From Anthopleura xanthogrammica (lineage: Eukaryota > Cnidaria > Anthozoa > Actiniaria > Actiniidae), in NCBI GenBank assembly GCA_964019055.1, contig OZ025210.1, forward strand, positions 6,467,547-6,531,546: a stretch of 64,000 nt of DNA, in the 5' to 3' direction. Below are positions 37,541 through 49,889 of the stretch, piece by piece. A program made the position numbers and the translations under genes. A model generated the notes under the pieces. It saw only the letters and a list, made by a program, of their open reading frames with translations, ran no database searches and was not told the DNA's origin. The number at the start of each line of letters is the position of its first letter. The first letter of the stretch is position 1.

Positions 37541-38262
37541 GATTTCGATCCCACAATCCTTTGCACCACGAGGTCATTAAGTATTCCTTTGAAGAGGGTC
37601 TCAATGGGGTTAGCTGTCAGCCGTAAAAACGGCCCAAAAATTTAGCCTTTAGGCATAAAAACAGGGAAAGAATAAGCCTTAGGCGTCAAAAGTCTAAAAA
37701 AAGTTAAGGTTTGTTTAAACTGTATGTAGAACTTTTCGAATGTTTGTACTAAAATGCTTTTCCTTGAGATGCGAAATTTAACAAATTTTCCAGCGGCCAT
37801 GTTTGTTTTTTGGACAATTTGGCGCATGCGCGTATGTTTTTCAGCCGCCCTGTGAGCGAATGGTGTGTTTGTGAATTCAGGTGTAATAATTCAAAGTCTC
37901 GTTCTCTTGTCGCAGAATAAATAGGATCGAAATGTTATTAAGAAAATTGGGGCTGATTTGCATTGATATTCTATTGCTTTCTTAGTTACGGTGTATCATC
38001 AGGTTTATATCCCCGCTTTGCGTCTGTCAGCAATTTATCAAAAGCTGAAAAGTTTTAAACTTTGAACCCCTCTTCCAGTGAAGTCTGGAAATCTAAGGAG
38101 TAATTTTAAAAGAACAATCTGTCAGGGGTTTATCGGATGGGATTGCCATGATCGTTAGATACAACAGCTAAAAACTTGGCTAAGATACGATGCCGGAAGG
38201 CCACCCGTGGATCAAGAACTCGCTACATTCCTGCGAAATAGTTTGTAAGTTGGTGTAGAAAA

Positions 38263-38710
38263 GAAAGGAAGGAAGGAAGGAAGGAAGGAATAATAGCCAG
38301 CAAAGTAGAAAACCAATAAGCAAAAGCAAACAAACAAACAAATAAACAAACAGCAACAACAACAACAACAAAAAACACACACAAGCGAACAAAAAAAGCC
38401 CCGAAGAAACAAACGAACAATAAAACAAACAACAACTAATCCCCCGAAACAAGCAAGCAAACAAAGAAAAACAAAGCGGATACAACGAAACCAACGAACG
38501 AAAAAAATTATAAATGTCACAACTGAAATAAGCAATCATTCCAATCCGGTAAAACAAACACACAAACGAGCCAATGAACGAACAAACAAACAAACAAACA
38601 AACAAACAAACAAACAAACAAACAAACAAACAAACAAACAAACAAACAAACAAACAAACAAACAAACAAACAAACAATCAAACAAACAAACAAACAAACA
38701 AACAAACAAG
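38263..38710. repeat. (GGAA)n, AAAC-rich and (AAAC)n microsatellite block
   Basis: A GGAA tract near 38263-38290, an irregular aacaa-rich stretch, then nearly perfect (AAAC)n from 38580 to 38708. The reverse-strand CLFV repeat frames are by-products. Confidence 0.95.
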
Positions 38711-41700
38711 TAATGCAAACAGGTCGCGCTACTAATACTGACATTAGATTTTTGACCAAAGACATTGTCTTTTGGAAACGATTAGCATTGCAGATTTCAG
38801 TCGCCTCTGTTATGAAACTGGTGTTGTGAGCGTCGACTGTTGGCGATGCTGGGTTATGTATCAGTCGAATTGTCAAGCTGGTTTAATAACTGATGAGATA
38901 TTGCTGTATTTCAATATTATTTCCATATCTTCATATCATTCGTGCACGCCCTAAAATAGATGACTACTACCAGAGCTGTCCAGTCAGAGGTTAAAAATAG
39001 TAATACAAAGAAGCGACCAGAAAGCACGATTTATGATTCCGGCTCACATATTTATAAGTGAATAGGAAGACTTTTAACTGATTCGGGAGAAAATTGAAAG
39101 TGAACTATTGAAGTCACCTTGAAACAAGAAATTAGTCTGCAACATCTTGAAGAAGAACCGACCAGCCAGCATGGTGCAACTGGAAAAGATTAACACTGAA
39201 GACATCTTGATAAACCTATTGTATTCACTGCAAATGAGGTCTTGCCTCAGCTTCTTGAGATGGCTTTATTTCCTTATCAGTAGATCTTATTTTTTATAAG
39301 ATTACTTAACCACTTAAGAGACAATAGCATGCTGTTCTTCAATAATGTTATCATAGCTGAACATAGCGACCCATTAGCTTTGACGCCTTAGGGAAGCTTT
39401 CGTGAACTCATATTTTTTTTTGGAATTTTCAATTTTGCTACCGGTCTGCCTATTAAATACAGGTCTTGTCTACAAACGTTAACACTTTAAGAGCTTAAGA
39501 AAAGAGGGCTGAAGACTTGAATATCACGTATCAAAAACAGAGTTAAATAAGCTCAACACGTTCTTTGGCTCAGTCGACGTCTGATAACATCTCTTGACCT
39601 ATGAGTGGATAGCGCATCATAAAACTTCACTAAATCTCACAGAGTGGATTGCGTGAGATACACCAACATATATGCTACGTACACATGTCGCTGATGTTTT
39701 GATGTTGTGAGACTTTGGCAAAATGATTAGTTCATCAATTTGGACCCGATCATAAACAAGGTACTTTATCATAGCTAGCTCAAAGTCTGAGAACTTATTG
39801 TCATTTCATAGTTTTCCTGTTACTGATGGTATTAATGACTTCCACTACATTGCATCGGATGACCGAATCATATCATTCTACAGCTGTGCCATGGAACTTT
39901 AAGATCAAGGTTTGAACGTTAACCAAGATCATCAGTATCGCTATATTCCTATCTATCATTCCCACTATATCTGTTGTTACATCATAGAGACGCATTAATC
40001 GTGCCCCGACAAACTGTAGAATTGAAAGGTTTGTCTTACACCCATTTTAATGTATTTTATTGAGCATGGAGTATTGAGTCAGTATTGGCACACTAGTAGT
40101 GGGACAATATTACAGAGTCCATTACGGCCCGGAGAGTTTGCCATATGGTCGGATCAGGTAATCATTGTGAAAGTGTATTTTTAGACTGTTAATGTCAATT
40201 GAACCTCAACCTTTTTTTGTTATTCGTATATAGTTTTTATTTGAAGAAAATAAGCCGATTACGTTTAGCTCTTTCTCTGATCTTAGAAAACTGAACTATG
40301 ACCATTAGGATTTCCCAGCTGGTATATGATAATGTAGAAACAGAAACGAATAGATTTTGATATAACTGAAGATGACCGGCACTGTAGTTTTACTATACAA
40401 ATTTTAAACATACCTGACGAAAAAACTAGATGCAAATACTCTGTCATCGTAGGGTGATAAACAGGTAGAGTTTGTTTCTTCTCAGTTCAGCGTGGGTGTC
40501 ATTCGTGAATTGAGTTTGTTTGATGTGATTGTTCTCTCCGATCACTTGCCACAAGGGTTTTTCTCCCGGTACTCCGGAAAACAAGTCAGCTGGGAATTGT
40601 ATGTTACTATTACTGGAGCGAGTATGAACTAAAAACATATCACAAATTTCCAAAAACTTCCTACCTACCTACCCTTCGAGGAAAAAATGTGACCCACAGA
40701 TGGAAACTATGTACTAAAAAACTATTCAATTCGCAAAGCAATTAAGTGTACCAATCACCTTCTCCCATCGTCTTCCCCCATACAAGGTTTATCACTCAGC
40801 GAGTACGGATCGTCTGTGCCTTTTGCCGGTCCATTATTTTGAAAGTACTCTCGTAAAGTGTTTGTTCTTGAGCCGTTTTTGTAAGGAAACGTGAGCTTAT
40901 TTTTCTTCTAGAAAAGGATGGGCTCTTGTTACAAAGAGAAGAAAGAAAAAAAAACATAATGGAAGAGCCGCAAGGCAGATCTTAATTTTCTATTCAGAAG
41001 AGCTATAGAAGAAGACACCAAACAGACAAAGAGTACTGAAATGATGCTTTCTGTTGCCCATGGGAAGGAGTTGTACAACAGACCCGTGAGCCATTTTACC
41101 AAAATAAGGTTTTTCCTGCACTCAAATGCAGCGTAGTTTGTATCATTAATGCAACCGATACCAGCGGCTAAAAATCGTAGGACAACATACAATAGTTTCG
41201 GCAATGTTTTAAGGGGGAAAATAGGACATATATAGATATGTATTTATGTGCCGCATTTTATCGTTGTGCCGGATGATTAACAACCGCCTATACGTATCTA
41301 TTTGTCTCAAAGACCCCAAGCAAGTCCAGCCTAGTCACGATTCGGGGCTGGACATTTCCATATTTAATCGCATTTCCGCAAGTCTGGTATTTGTTCTGGA
41401 AAAAATATATAGCTATGTGGTCCGTAAAGCAATCTTGCAAGTAGTCTAGGAGTTCATAGATTATCTGCACGAGATTGGCGGAACAAAACGTCGAATTTTT
41501 GCTGACGAATTCACATAGATAAAAGAAAGCCGCGAAACAACCTTTTATTCCGAAAATATTTGGTACACAATAAGCTCGATCCATAGATAAATGGCAATTC
41601 ATTCTATTTACGACACCAATTTGAACCGAATTTAAAAACACATCAAACTGGGCAAGTGATTGATCCAGGTAAGATTGGGTTATAAATGATGTTTACTGCC

Positions 41701-44174
41701 AAAGGCTTTCGATGAATATATTGAAGATATAGCAAGAAAAAGGTTTCATGTCCCACAGGAAGAAAAGGTTTCATGTCCTGATAGGAAAATAATCCGATAT
41801 ATAGGTGAGTTGATAAAGTTTAGTTTGTTAGTAAAATAATCGGATCAATAGTCTAGGCACTGAAAGTGTTGCTCGCAAGATTTGAATTTTTCCTAATTTT
41901 TCTCCTCAAAACGAACTGTTTCGTACAATTCAAAAATGACAAGGATCATTTGTAGAATGTTTTTCACGAACCCTTTGTCCATAGTGATTCATTTTCTTTC
42001 TCAGGCTTCTAGAAAAATGGGGGGAAAGAACAGGAGTATGGAGTATTGAAATATAGAAATGAATTCTGCAAAGATTCTGCAAAGCTTTGAGAATGGAATC
42101 TCCTTGGAATCTCTGAAAAAATTATTTTTTTCTTTTCTTTTCTCCTATCACCGTTTGCATTATTTGTTCGTCGGTACTGTATGAACTTCCTCTTAGTGTC
42201 TTTTATTGCTGTAGTTCATTGTAGCTTTTTGATATATTTTAGCCACAACTATTTTTATTGACATATTTCTACAAACAAATATCACTATGGAGAGTCGGTA
42301 AACTAGACTAGTATTGGATACGTGTTCGTAATCATGACCGAGTAAAATGATGTCTGTCCCTAGTAGACTATGTAACATTTCCTTGGGAATTAATTGTATC
42401 AGATGTCAAACGCAAAGAGAATCGCTAGGTTTAGAGTTAGAGGTTTTGAAAAGAAATCCCGAAAAAAATAAAAAAAATAAACATCACGAAGCAAGAAAAT
42501 ACTGGCTATCGTCGTCTTGCAGTGCGCGTATATATGTTTAGAAACCTTAGACTTTTTAATTTGTTTGTAAGAGGTGCTTCTTAGGTACCTAGGTTATTTG
42601 GGTTGCCGAAGTCTATCCATGGCGTTGGTTCTATCGTATCTCATCTTATTAATGGCATCTTGGGAATTTTTTGGAAAAGAAAATTTGATATTATCTCAAG
42701 AAATTTCATGAAAGGTCTAGACAACATCTTTTTTTCAATTAGGCGCCTGTTTCTTCGAATGAATCCATTGGATCGGTAATTATACGCAGTTCTTTGTTCT
42801 CTTGTTTTTCTTTCATAGTACTACAGATCTCTTGGTAAAACAAATCAGTGAAAATACTTGTATAACATCCCAAAGAAAGAAAAAAACAAGTACTTTGACA
42901 CGATTCCAAACAAATCAATAACGCTTTTCAAAAAATGAATTCTCGCTAATAACAGTTATCTTTCCAGAATTTCAAAATATACATATTTATGCTATTTTAT
43001 TTCTAATTGTTTTAAAATTCACTGATAAAAACTGAAGAATTGCGGATTTTCTGAGGAAATCAGGAATTTTCCTCACTACGGAAACGAGACCTACAATGAC
43101 CCAAAATCTCGAGCTCAGTGTCAATATTACTTATTTTGAAAGATAGAAAAAGCAGTTTACTTTAATTAAGGCAATAACTGAATCTCAATTAAAAGCAAAT
43201 ATGTTCAATCACGCTTAATTTCAGTAAGGTAACGTATTTATTACTTTCCTCCTCAATGAAGTATAAACCTGCAGATGTCTATTGTAGTCATGAAAAACAG
43301 TTCCAGTGAAGAAGAAACATTTTGGAAGTAATGTAGACGGTAGGTTTATTTCTACGCCGGTATTCAATGCAGCACGCTCGGTATAGACCTAAGATTAACT
43401 GCTTCTAGTAAAAGTGTTTAGATTTCCGGGCCTGGCGTTTGCAGCTTTGTTGACATTTCTTGTCAGCTTTGCTATTTCTTGTCAGCTTTGCTTAATAAGC
43501 CACTGGGACGTGTTGTATCTTAGGCAACAATTGAGGGTCGCCGTTTTTATTTTTTACTCGGAAGATTTACCAAGTTGTATAGAACTGAACAAGGCAAATA
43601 AACATTCGGATACACAGGCTTTGTTTAGAAGAACAAACAGGGAAAATATCGACCACACTACTATAAGATGAATACTACAGTGTGATTTTAACAGGTACAT
43701 AAAAACCAATGCAAAACTTTGCAAGGCGGCAAGTGTTCTGAACTGAAACCAAGAACGATAGATAAAAATTGTAAGTTTGAAATTAAATTGTAATTTTGCC
43801 AGGTTAATTTAATTTGCATAGCGAAAACTACTTTGGCTGAACCTGTGAGTTTTCCGTAAGATTTCGTGAAGATTTGTTTTGAAAATTTCTGGCAACCAAT
43901 GTGGGACCAAGCTAACAAGAACCACTTGAGGCATTAGCCAAAAATCATCATCTTCAAATCGCAAAATAATCATTTCATAGCCTTTAATAGTAACTAGGCA
44001 ACTGAAATGAATTCATGTAAAACCACACACATTTTAAGGGTGTTGCTTTTATACATTATTCATGAATTTAATTGCCACCAAACGTAATATTCAGAACTTA
44101 TCACATTTCAATCATCGCCAGTGGGTTATTGCGTAGCTTTGATTATTGAAATTCTATTCGTTTTGTCCGGTAAT

Positions 44175-44230
44175 GATAGCGAATTGTTTGAAACAGGATA
44201 GCGAATTATTAGAAACAGGATAGTAAATTA
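44175..44230. repeat. short tandem repeat, ~24 bp x 2.3
   Basis: gatagcgaattgtttgaaac, gatagcgaattattagaaac and gatagtaaattat follow in tandem, just upstream of the candidate splice acceptor before the GPCR. Confidence 0.8.
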
Positions 44231-44251
44231 TCTCAATTGTATCTGTTTTAC

Positions 44252-44279
44252 TAATGGTAATAATTGACTTTGTTGCAGG
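44252..44279 (+). promoter_or_regulatory. candidate 3' splice site of a 5'-UTR intron upstream of the GPCR
   Basis: tttactaatgg resembles a branch point, followed by ttgactttgttgcag with the AG at 44278-44279. If used, the GPCR mRNA has a spliced 5' UTR and its coding exon would begin at 44280. Inference only; the upstream exon is not located. Confidence 0.4.
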
Positions 44280-44549
44280 TAATCGCGAGGTAGCGAGACG
44301 GGAAGAGGAGCCGGGACGATCTTCAGTTCCATATCTCTAGGCAATTCAATTGGTGTATACAAGAACACTTACGGTGATTATTATCAAGAACAGAATTTAA
44401 GAAGGAAAGGAGTCATATAGAAGGCATATATTTAAGTAATTATCATCTCAAAAAGCCAAGTAAGGATACAGTTATTTTTTGGGGAAAGAAGAACTAATTC
44501 GTGTTGCTCCGACAAGATTTCTTCACATCCACAATATTTCTTTAAAAAA

Positions 44550-45632
44550 ATGTCTAATAATTCTTCACTACCAAACCAAAGCTTGGTGGAACAGCCAGTA
44601 ATTGACTCCAGCACGGGCGAATCATTGACTTTTAAAATAGTGAAGTTGTCTCTTTACGCCTTAATATTTGTGATCAGCGTCGTGGGAAACGCATTGGTTT
44701 GTATTGTCATTGCAAGAAGACGTCGCATGCGAACTGTCACTAACTATTTCATCTTGAATCTGGCAATTGCAGACCTGGCAATCACATGCATATGCATTCC
44801 GTTTGATATTCCAGTGCAAGAGAACAGTTACAAATGGCCATATGGACATTTCATGTGCAAGATCTTGTATCCTTTACAAACAATGTGCATTTTTGCCTCC
44901 ATTTTCACTTTGACTGCTGTAAGTTTGAACAGATTTTGGGCCATAGTTTATCCACTAAGAAGGCAAATGACAAAATCTAATGCCACAATCGTAATTATTT
45001 CGATATGGATCATCTCATCAGGGCTTACAGTACCGTATATGTCAGTACTCTACCTCAATGGAACAGAGTGTACCGAAAACTGGACTGCTATTGAATACCG
45101 AAAGGCATACACACTATGCCTCTTTATATTTCAGTATTTTCTTCCATTACTTGTTATTGGTGTAGCCTACATCAAAATAGGCATTGAACTAAAAAAATGT
45201 ATTGGACCTCAAATTAACGCTGCTCTTTGTCGAGCTCAGCGTGATGATGCACGTAAAGTAGTGCGCATGCTCATCATAGTGACACTGCTGTTTGCATTGT
45301 GTGTTCTTCCCAATAATATTATGTGGATATGGTTGGACTTTGGAAAGGGGGACTCGTATGAGCATTTCTGGGACATGGTCGCCGTCACCAATATCATACT
45401 ATTTGCTAATAGTGCAACAAATCCGGTGGCTTATACAATTTGCCATGAAAATTTCCGAGAAGAATTTAAGCAATACTTCACTTGCGATCAAAGAATCTTC
45501 AATAATTTATCAAGTTCCATGCTTTCTCGCTCAGTTTTTAAAACCTTTCGAAACACGGAAGTCGAACTGAAAACCTCTCCTGTGACCCCTGAAGAAGTAT
45601 TATTGATTTATGCAAAAGAGACTGTGTTGTAG
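44550..45632 (+). CDS. class A (rhodopsin-like) GPCR, neuropeptide-receptor type
   Basis: 360 residues in a single coding exon, with seven hydrophobic helices at about 31-55, 65-88, 101-126, 145-168, 188-213, 238-262 and 275-299. Landmarks: GN at 46-47 (TM1), LAIADL with D75 (TM2), Cys 103 and Cys 174 (expected TM3-ECL2 disulphide), NRF 127-129 in place of D/E-R-Y, CVLP 251-254 in place of CWxP, and NPVAY 291-295 (TM7), then a helix-8-like HENFREEFKQYF. The N-terminus has two glycosylation sequons (NNS, NQS). The pattern is that of peptide receptors (galanin, QRFP, tachykinin-like group), but the ligand cannot be named. It should act at the plasma membrane through G proteins. The start was chosen as the first ATG, with an A-rich context and about 30 residues before TM1. 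Confidence 0.92.
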   Translation: MSNNSSLPNQSLVEQPVIDSSTGESLTFKIVKLSLYALIFVISVVGNALVCIVIARRRRMRTVTNYFILNLAIADLAITCICIPFDIPVQENSYKWPYGHFMCKILYPLQTMCIFASIFTLTAVSLNRFWAIVYPLRRQMTKSNATIVIISIWIISSGLTVPYMSVLYLNGTECTENWTAIEYRKAYTLCLFIFQYFLPLLVIGVAYIKIGIELKKCIGPQINAALCRAQRDDARKVVRMLIIVTLLFALCVLPNNIMWIWLDFGKGDSYEHFWDMVAVTNIILFANSATNPVAYTICHENFREEFKQYFTCDQRIFNNLSSSMLSRSVFKTFRNTEVELKTSPVTPEEVLLIYAKETVL

Positions 45633-45636
45633 TCGT

Positions 45637-45956
45637 ATACAGCTTTTTCAAAAAAGGTTGGTGAAGGCTTAATTGCATTTTGCATGTTGCAAACCAAGCC
45701 CGAAATGTATGATGGGCGAGTGAGTCCAATCAGCGAAAGAACGCAACAATATGGAATTTTACCAAACTTTGTCTACACGTTGTCCGGTATATTTTCTTCT
45801 ATGTTGACCGTCATTATCTTTTATTTTTATCTTTTATCTACAGATGAAAGTAATGTATTCCAAGGTCCAATAAGCAAGTTTAACATGCAACGTGTAATTA
45901 ATACATGCATGCACAATGACATGCAACAAACTTCACCAACCTTTGAAACAGTAGTA
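45637..45956. mobile_element. MITE inserted just after the GPCR stop codon (~320 bp)
   Basis: The left end acagctttttcaaaaaaggt-tggtgaag and the right end cttcaccaacctttgaaacagt are inverted. gcatgttgc-type blocks follow on both inner sides. It begins about 4 bases after the TAG, so it likely supplies part of the 3' UTR. A related end occurs at 48553. Confidence 0.78.
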
Positions 45957-46219
45957 TTTTTACTTGTAATTTCTGGCACTTAATAGCTGTTCTAGAAACA
46001 GTTTTATGCTCTTGTGCTATCTTGGATTAAACAGATACATTTGCAATTTGGAAGGTTGAAATATATGCATCACTTGGAAGCATTAATGATTAAAATGGTT
46101 GTAACGAGTCCATTTTCATATCTGATGAAAACCGCTGTTTTTATTTCTCAAGTAATCCATGCAGTACCAATCGTAAACAATTCATAGGATTAAACTAATA
46201 ATAGATTGGGCATCCAAAC

Positions 46220-46225
46220 AATAAA
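46220..46225 (+). terminator. candidate polyadenylation signal for the GPCR
   Basis: AATAAA about 590 bases after the stop; ATTAAA variants occur earlier (about 46025, 46089, 46190). Position alone supports it. Confidence 0.35.
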
Positions 46226-46932
46226 AAAATCTAACCTAACAAAAGAGGTACTGTACTAAGGGAGCAATCAAAAAGCAGCTTTCGATTGGTACTGGATATT
46301 TTTTTTATTTTAATGACCACATTGGACAGCAGTAGCTAGAGAGAGCGAGAAAACATTTGTCCGGATAAACTTTCACTCGGTTCACTTGAAGAGTCTCAAA
46401 TTTTCGTTGCAATTTCGTCAATTTGAGTTACCATTCATTTTTTCTTGTTCATTTTTCACCATTTTACACCAGCCTTTTATGGGTTTCCTGTGGTATTGGC
46501 GCGAGGTAGCATTAACGACCACACCCCTTCCAAAAATCCTGGATCCGCCCCTGATAACAATCTATAAATGGATGCCAAGACGTGTTCTATCTTATCGTAT
46601 ACTTGGTCACAGCGTGAATGTTTGAAATGGAATTTATGTCGATCTAAATTAATTTATCTAAAGGTTTTTTAAAGAACAGCAAAAAGATAAACTTACTTGA
46701 TGGGCAAAATGTGAAAGCTGGCTTGCATTGGGATATCTGAAATAGAAATAATGAACATTCAAAACTCTGTTCTTATCCGTATTTTCAAGGAAACAAACAA
46801 ACATCCCCTCAGAATATCTGTAAATAGATCCTTGTATTATCCCAATAGATGCTACACTGAACTTCTCACTAGATCATTAGTTCATCAATTTCATTTATTT
46901 TCTTAGTTTGTATGTTGCAGGTAGACCTGAAC

Positions 46933-47028
46933 CCGGTTGTACGAAGGGTGGATAGCGCTATACTCCTTATCCAGTGGATAAGATTTATCCATCGATCGGG
47001 TAGCGTTATCCACCCTTCGTACAACCGG
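46933..47028. mobile_element. 96-bp hairpin element (ccggttgtacgaagggtgga)
   Basis: ccggttgtacgaagggtgga and tccacccttcgtacaaccgg are perfect 20-base inverted termini. The inner parts tagcg(c/t)tat and ttatccagtggata / tatccatcgatcgggta are partly paired. A compact non-autonomous element. Confidence 0.9.
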
Positions 47029-48552
47029 ACCCCGAATAAACCCCAGCATTAAACAGAAACAAAGTGCAGTCTTCATTTTTCAGTTGAACTGCACAAAAAG
47101 GGTCTCATGGGTGTATCATGAAAGAGAATAGCAAGGGACAGAATATTTCATGCTAAACTTAAACTCATAATTGTTTGGAATGCGCCTGAACCAGTCTGTT
47201 CATTTCATTGGTCCGCATTGCCAGAAATATTGGACATTGTCAGCGGTGTTACGCATGAATGAAAATGAAGTGGTTTTCTAGAGGAAAAATATAACTACAT
47301 GGTTTCCAAGCACATATTTATATTCAACTATGATGTTAGTAAAACAATTCTTGCCAAAAAATAGTTACTTGACAATCAAAAGAACAACTATTATTTTTCT
47401 GTTGATAAGCCTCACCACAGGAAGCCCATGAAGGACAAGAAACAAGTTTCAAACGTAAATCGTTACTTTAAGCTTCCTTATTGTATCTCAGCAGTCAATA
47501 GGAGCTTGTAAAAACAAAATGGCGATATTTAGGGGGTTTTGAAGCTGTTTGGAGCAGTTCTCTGTGGTTTCTTGTCATTTTTAACTGAAAACTACGAGCT
47601 AACAACGCGTCGAATCGCTTAAAATTTAACCTAACTTCAAGCTTCTTGGGAACCTACATTCTGAAGGCATGCTGTCTATTTTAAGCGGTTTTGGATTTAT
47701 TAAACACTCGTTTGGTGATATCGAGGTGGAGCTCTTTTACTTTTAAATTTTTTCGAGCTCAAATAAGACGATTTTGGGGTCAAGTGTGGCCAGATTTATA
47801 GACGATGTATGGAATCTAGAGCTTTCGAAGCCTTTCGAAGGCAAGTAGTCCGGGAACCAATATGTCGCATGATTCAGTGATCATTTTACGCTTATTTAGT
47901 AGCTTGTAGGGTGGGTTGTTTGTCGCGATGTGGAGCTCAGAGGAAATAAAACCCTATTCGCCGTAAATAGAGGAAGCTCTATATTCCCCATACATTTCCT
48001 ATAAGACTCGGCGGCTATTTTGTAAGCTGAAACGCATCATTGCGCATGGATGAGCAGGCTCATGTCCCATATTTCTGGCAATGGATCCATACCGGATCAA
48101 CTGAACGTGATGGCACGGTCTACACAAGAGATTCGCGCTAATCTCTAAGCGCATGCTCACGTGATGTAAAAGTGGGACGGTATTTTGTACAATATACTAT
48201 ACTTTAATTGTATCTTTCTCGTCAAGCAAAATTTTCATTCAATATTCAAAATCACGTACCGTTAAACCAATTCAAATCAAACATACCGAAAAATAGCATA
48301 TTTGTCCGGCTAGATAGGGTATGCAGGTTTTTGAGATGTTGGTCTATAGACATAACATCATAACAACAACAATTTTTTTGTTGTACCCATAATTATTTTG
48401 TACCCAGAATTGTAAGTATACAATAAAGATTTATAAAATGGCAAAATTGCAATAGACTCCCAATCCAGACAATACAATACACTACATCGCCAATTTTTTT
48501 ATTGGAAATGCAGACTACTGCATGCTGCGCAAGCAACCAATCAAGTTAATCA

Positions 48553-48640
48553 GTATACAGCTATTTCAAAAACGGTTGGTGAAGGTTTTGTTGCATCAGT
48601 GTTGCATGTTGCATGTTCAGTGTTTGTTGCATGTTGCTTA
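48553..48640. mobile_element. partial copy of the GPCR-adjacent MITE family
   Basis: tatacagctatttcaaaaac, then ggttggtgaaggttttgttg, matches the left end at 45637. It is followed by repeated catgttgca units. No opposite terminus identified. Confidence 0.65.
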
Positions 48641-48819
48641 CTAGATTTTCCACAAGTCGAACTCGCTGTGTGTGTTCGTGGCGGGGTTCGTGGATAAGAG
48701 CGCGAAGCGTTCGGGGGCTGCTAAGAAGGACTTTTGAAAGTCTAGTTGCTAACCAAAAATCATATGTAAATAATCTGAATAATGTCAGGTCAGACGGGCC
48801 ATCCCAATCATCCAACCCA

Positions 48820-48851
48820 CCCCCCCCCCCCCCCCCCTTCCCCCCCCCCCA
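48820..48851. repeat. poly-C tract
   Basis: Nearly uninterrupted C run with one tt break; assembly length here may be unreliable. Confidence 0.9.
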
Positions 48852-49774
48852 GGGTGGGGTACGCAGTTATGAATATTTAAAAATGTAGAAATAGAAATAA
48901 TGCCGTTGGAACGCGTCCACATGGTTTTCTCGTGCAGCAACGTATGCCAGAATTATTTTCCGCAACAAATAAATACTTTTTTTGACGAAAAGAGAAATAC
49001 AATAAGAAAGAAAAGTGAAAAATAGTACTAAGAAAAAATAGCACGCTAATTGTTGAGAGGGCTCAGGACGTTTGTGACGATCAATGATTTCATAAATTAT
49101 ATTATATTTGGCATATGGCATTTCTTCAGAATTTTTGACATTACCTTCAACCTTGGCCGATACGTAATTAAACGTGCCCGACCGAGACTAAATTTACGTA
49201 CATTTTCCGACAATACAGTCAAAGCATTTTGTTTTCTTGGTTACAAAGGAATTGAATATTTTTATCCCTTTTCCGCCGATTTTTTCTTGATTTCGCCCAA
49301 CGATTCTTGGTTATTTATCGATTAAATAATAAGATTAAACTTCCTGCACACCAAAAAACTGAAAATCCAAAAGAAAACATTTAGAAATGGGTAGAAAAGT
49401 GGGCTACTGTTGATTAATGAAGATAGAATGCACTAACGTTTATTAATAACAAACACGGTTGCCATGGTATCGTGACGTAATTTATCATACAGGATTTGGA
49501 ATAATTTATTTTGGATCTCAATCAAAGAAAAGTTACAAAAGCACTGTATTTACAAAGACGAACTCGCGCTAGATGTGCAAATTTGAAGGCAGAATACCTA
49601 CAAAGCTAAAATGTTAAACGGTTTTATTTAACAGAAAAGAGAACGAAGGAGGATTTTTTAGATTTTAGCGCATGAATGGAGTCAAATACCCGCTTTTGAC
49701 CTTCTATTTAAACCGCCAATTGCTCGACAATTACTTGAAAAGTTGCAAATACTGCCTTTGATAAAACATTGCAC

Positions 49775-49889
49775 ATGGAGGATTTGTTTGGTCCGAGCAA
49801 TTTCAAGAGAAAGTATGTTTCAATCCTTCGTTTCTTGTGTATAATCTCATGGCTTCTTGTTTGCTTGGCTACTCGAAGCACGGCTGCTG
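49775..49889 (+). CDS. cysteine-rich gene, exon 1 (signal sequence)
   Basis: Residues 1-38. A 16-residue polar and basic n-region, then a hydrophobic core (ILRFLCIISWLLVCLA) and a small-residue cleavage region (RSTAAG). Ends phase 1 at GTAAGA. The next intron is only 115 bases. Confidence 0.82.

Larger units (their letters stand above)
31343..44277. other. long stretch without a recognised gene
   Basis: No domain-bearing reading frame or exon chain recognised on either strand. Contents: purine-rich GGAAA/GAAAA tract (31559-31725), one-ended TTAA-family remnant (32512-32565), C-tract element (34024-34216), AAAG microsatellites (34862-34885, 34988-35017), a 56-bp tandem repeat (37316-37540) and an AAAC-rich block (38263-38710). 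Upstream exons of the GPCR may lie here. Confidence 0.6.
46226..49774. other. intergenic stretch between the GPCR and the cysteine-rich gene
   Basis: No gene recognised. Contains the hairpin 46933-47028, a partial MITE at 48553-48640, a C-rich tract (48820-48851) and a fragment ending aatcctggatccgcccctg near 46530. The promoter of the cysteine-rich gene should lie in the right part; no clear TATA box could be assigned. Confidence 0.55.

Noticed and set aside
38180..38876. Minus-strand frames rich in FVCLFVCL, looking like a membrane protein
   Set aside because: Low-complexity AAAC repeat read in reverse; no real membrane-protein features outside the repeat.
40929..41204. 91-residue minus-strand frame with hydrophobic segments
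   Set aside because: No family resemblance, no flanking exons, and typical length for chance frames in AT-rich DNA.
43414..43671. 85-residue plus-strand frame starting with a hydrophobic, signal-like stretch
   Set aside because: The hydrophobic part comes from a small local duplication (tttcttgtcagctttg); the rest has no recognisable features and no splice context.
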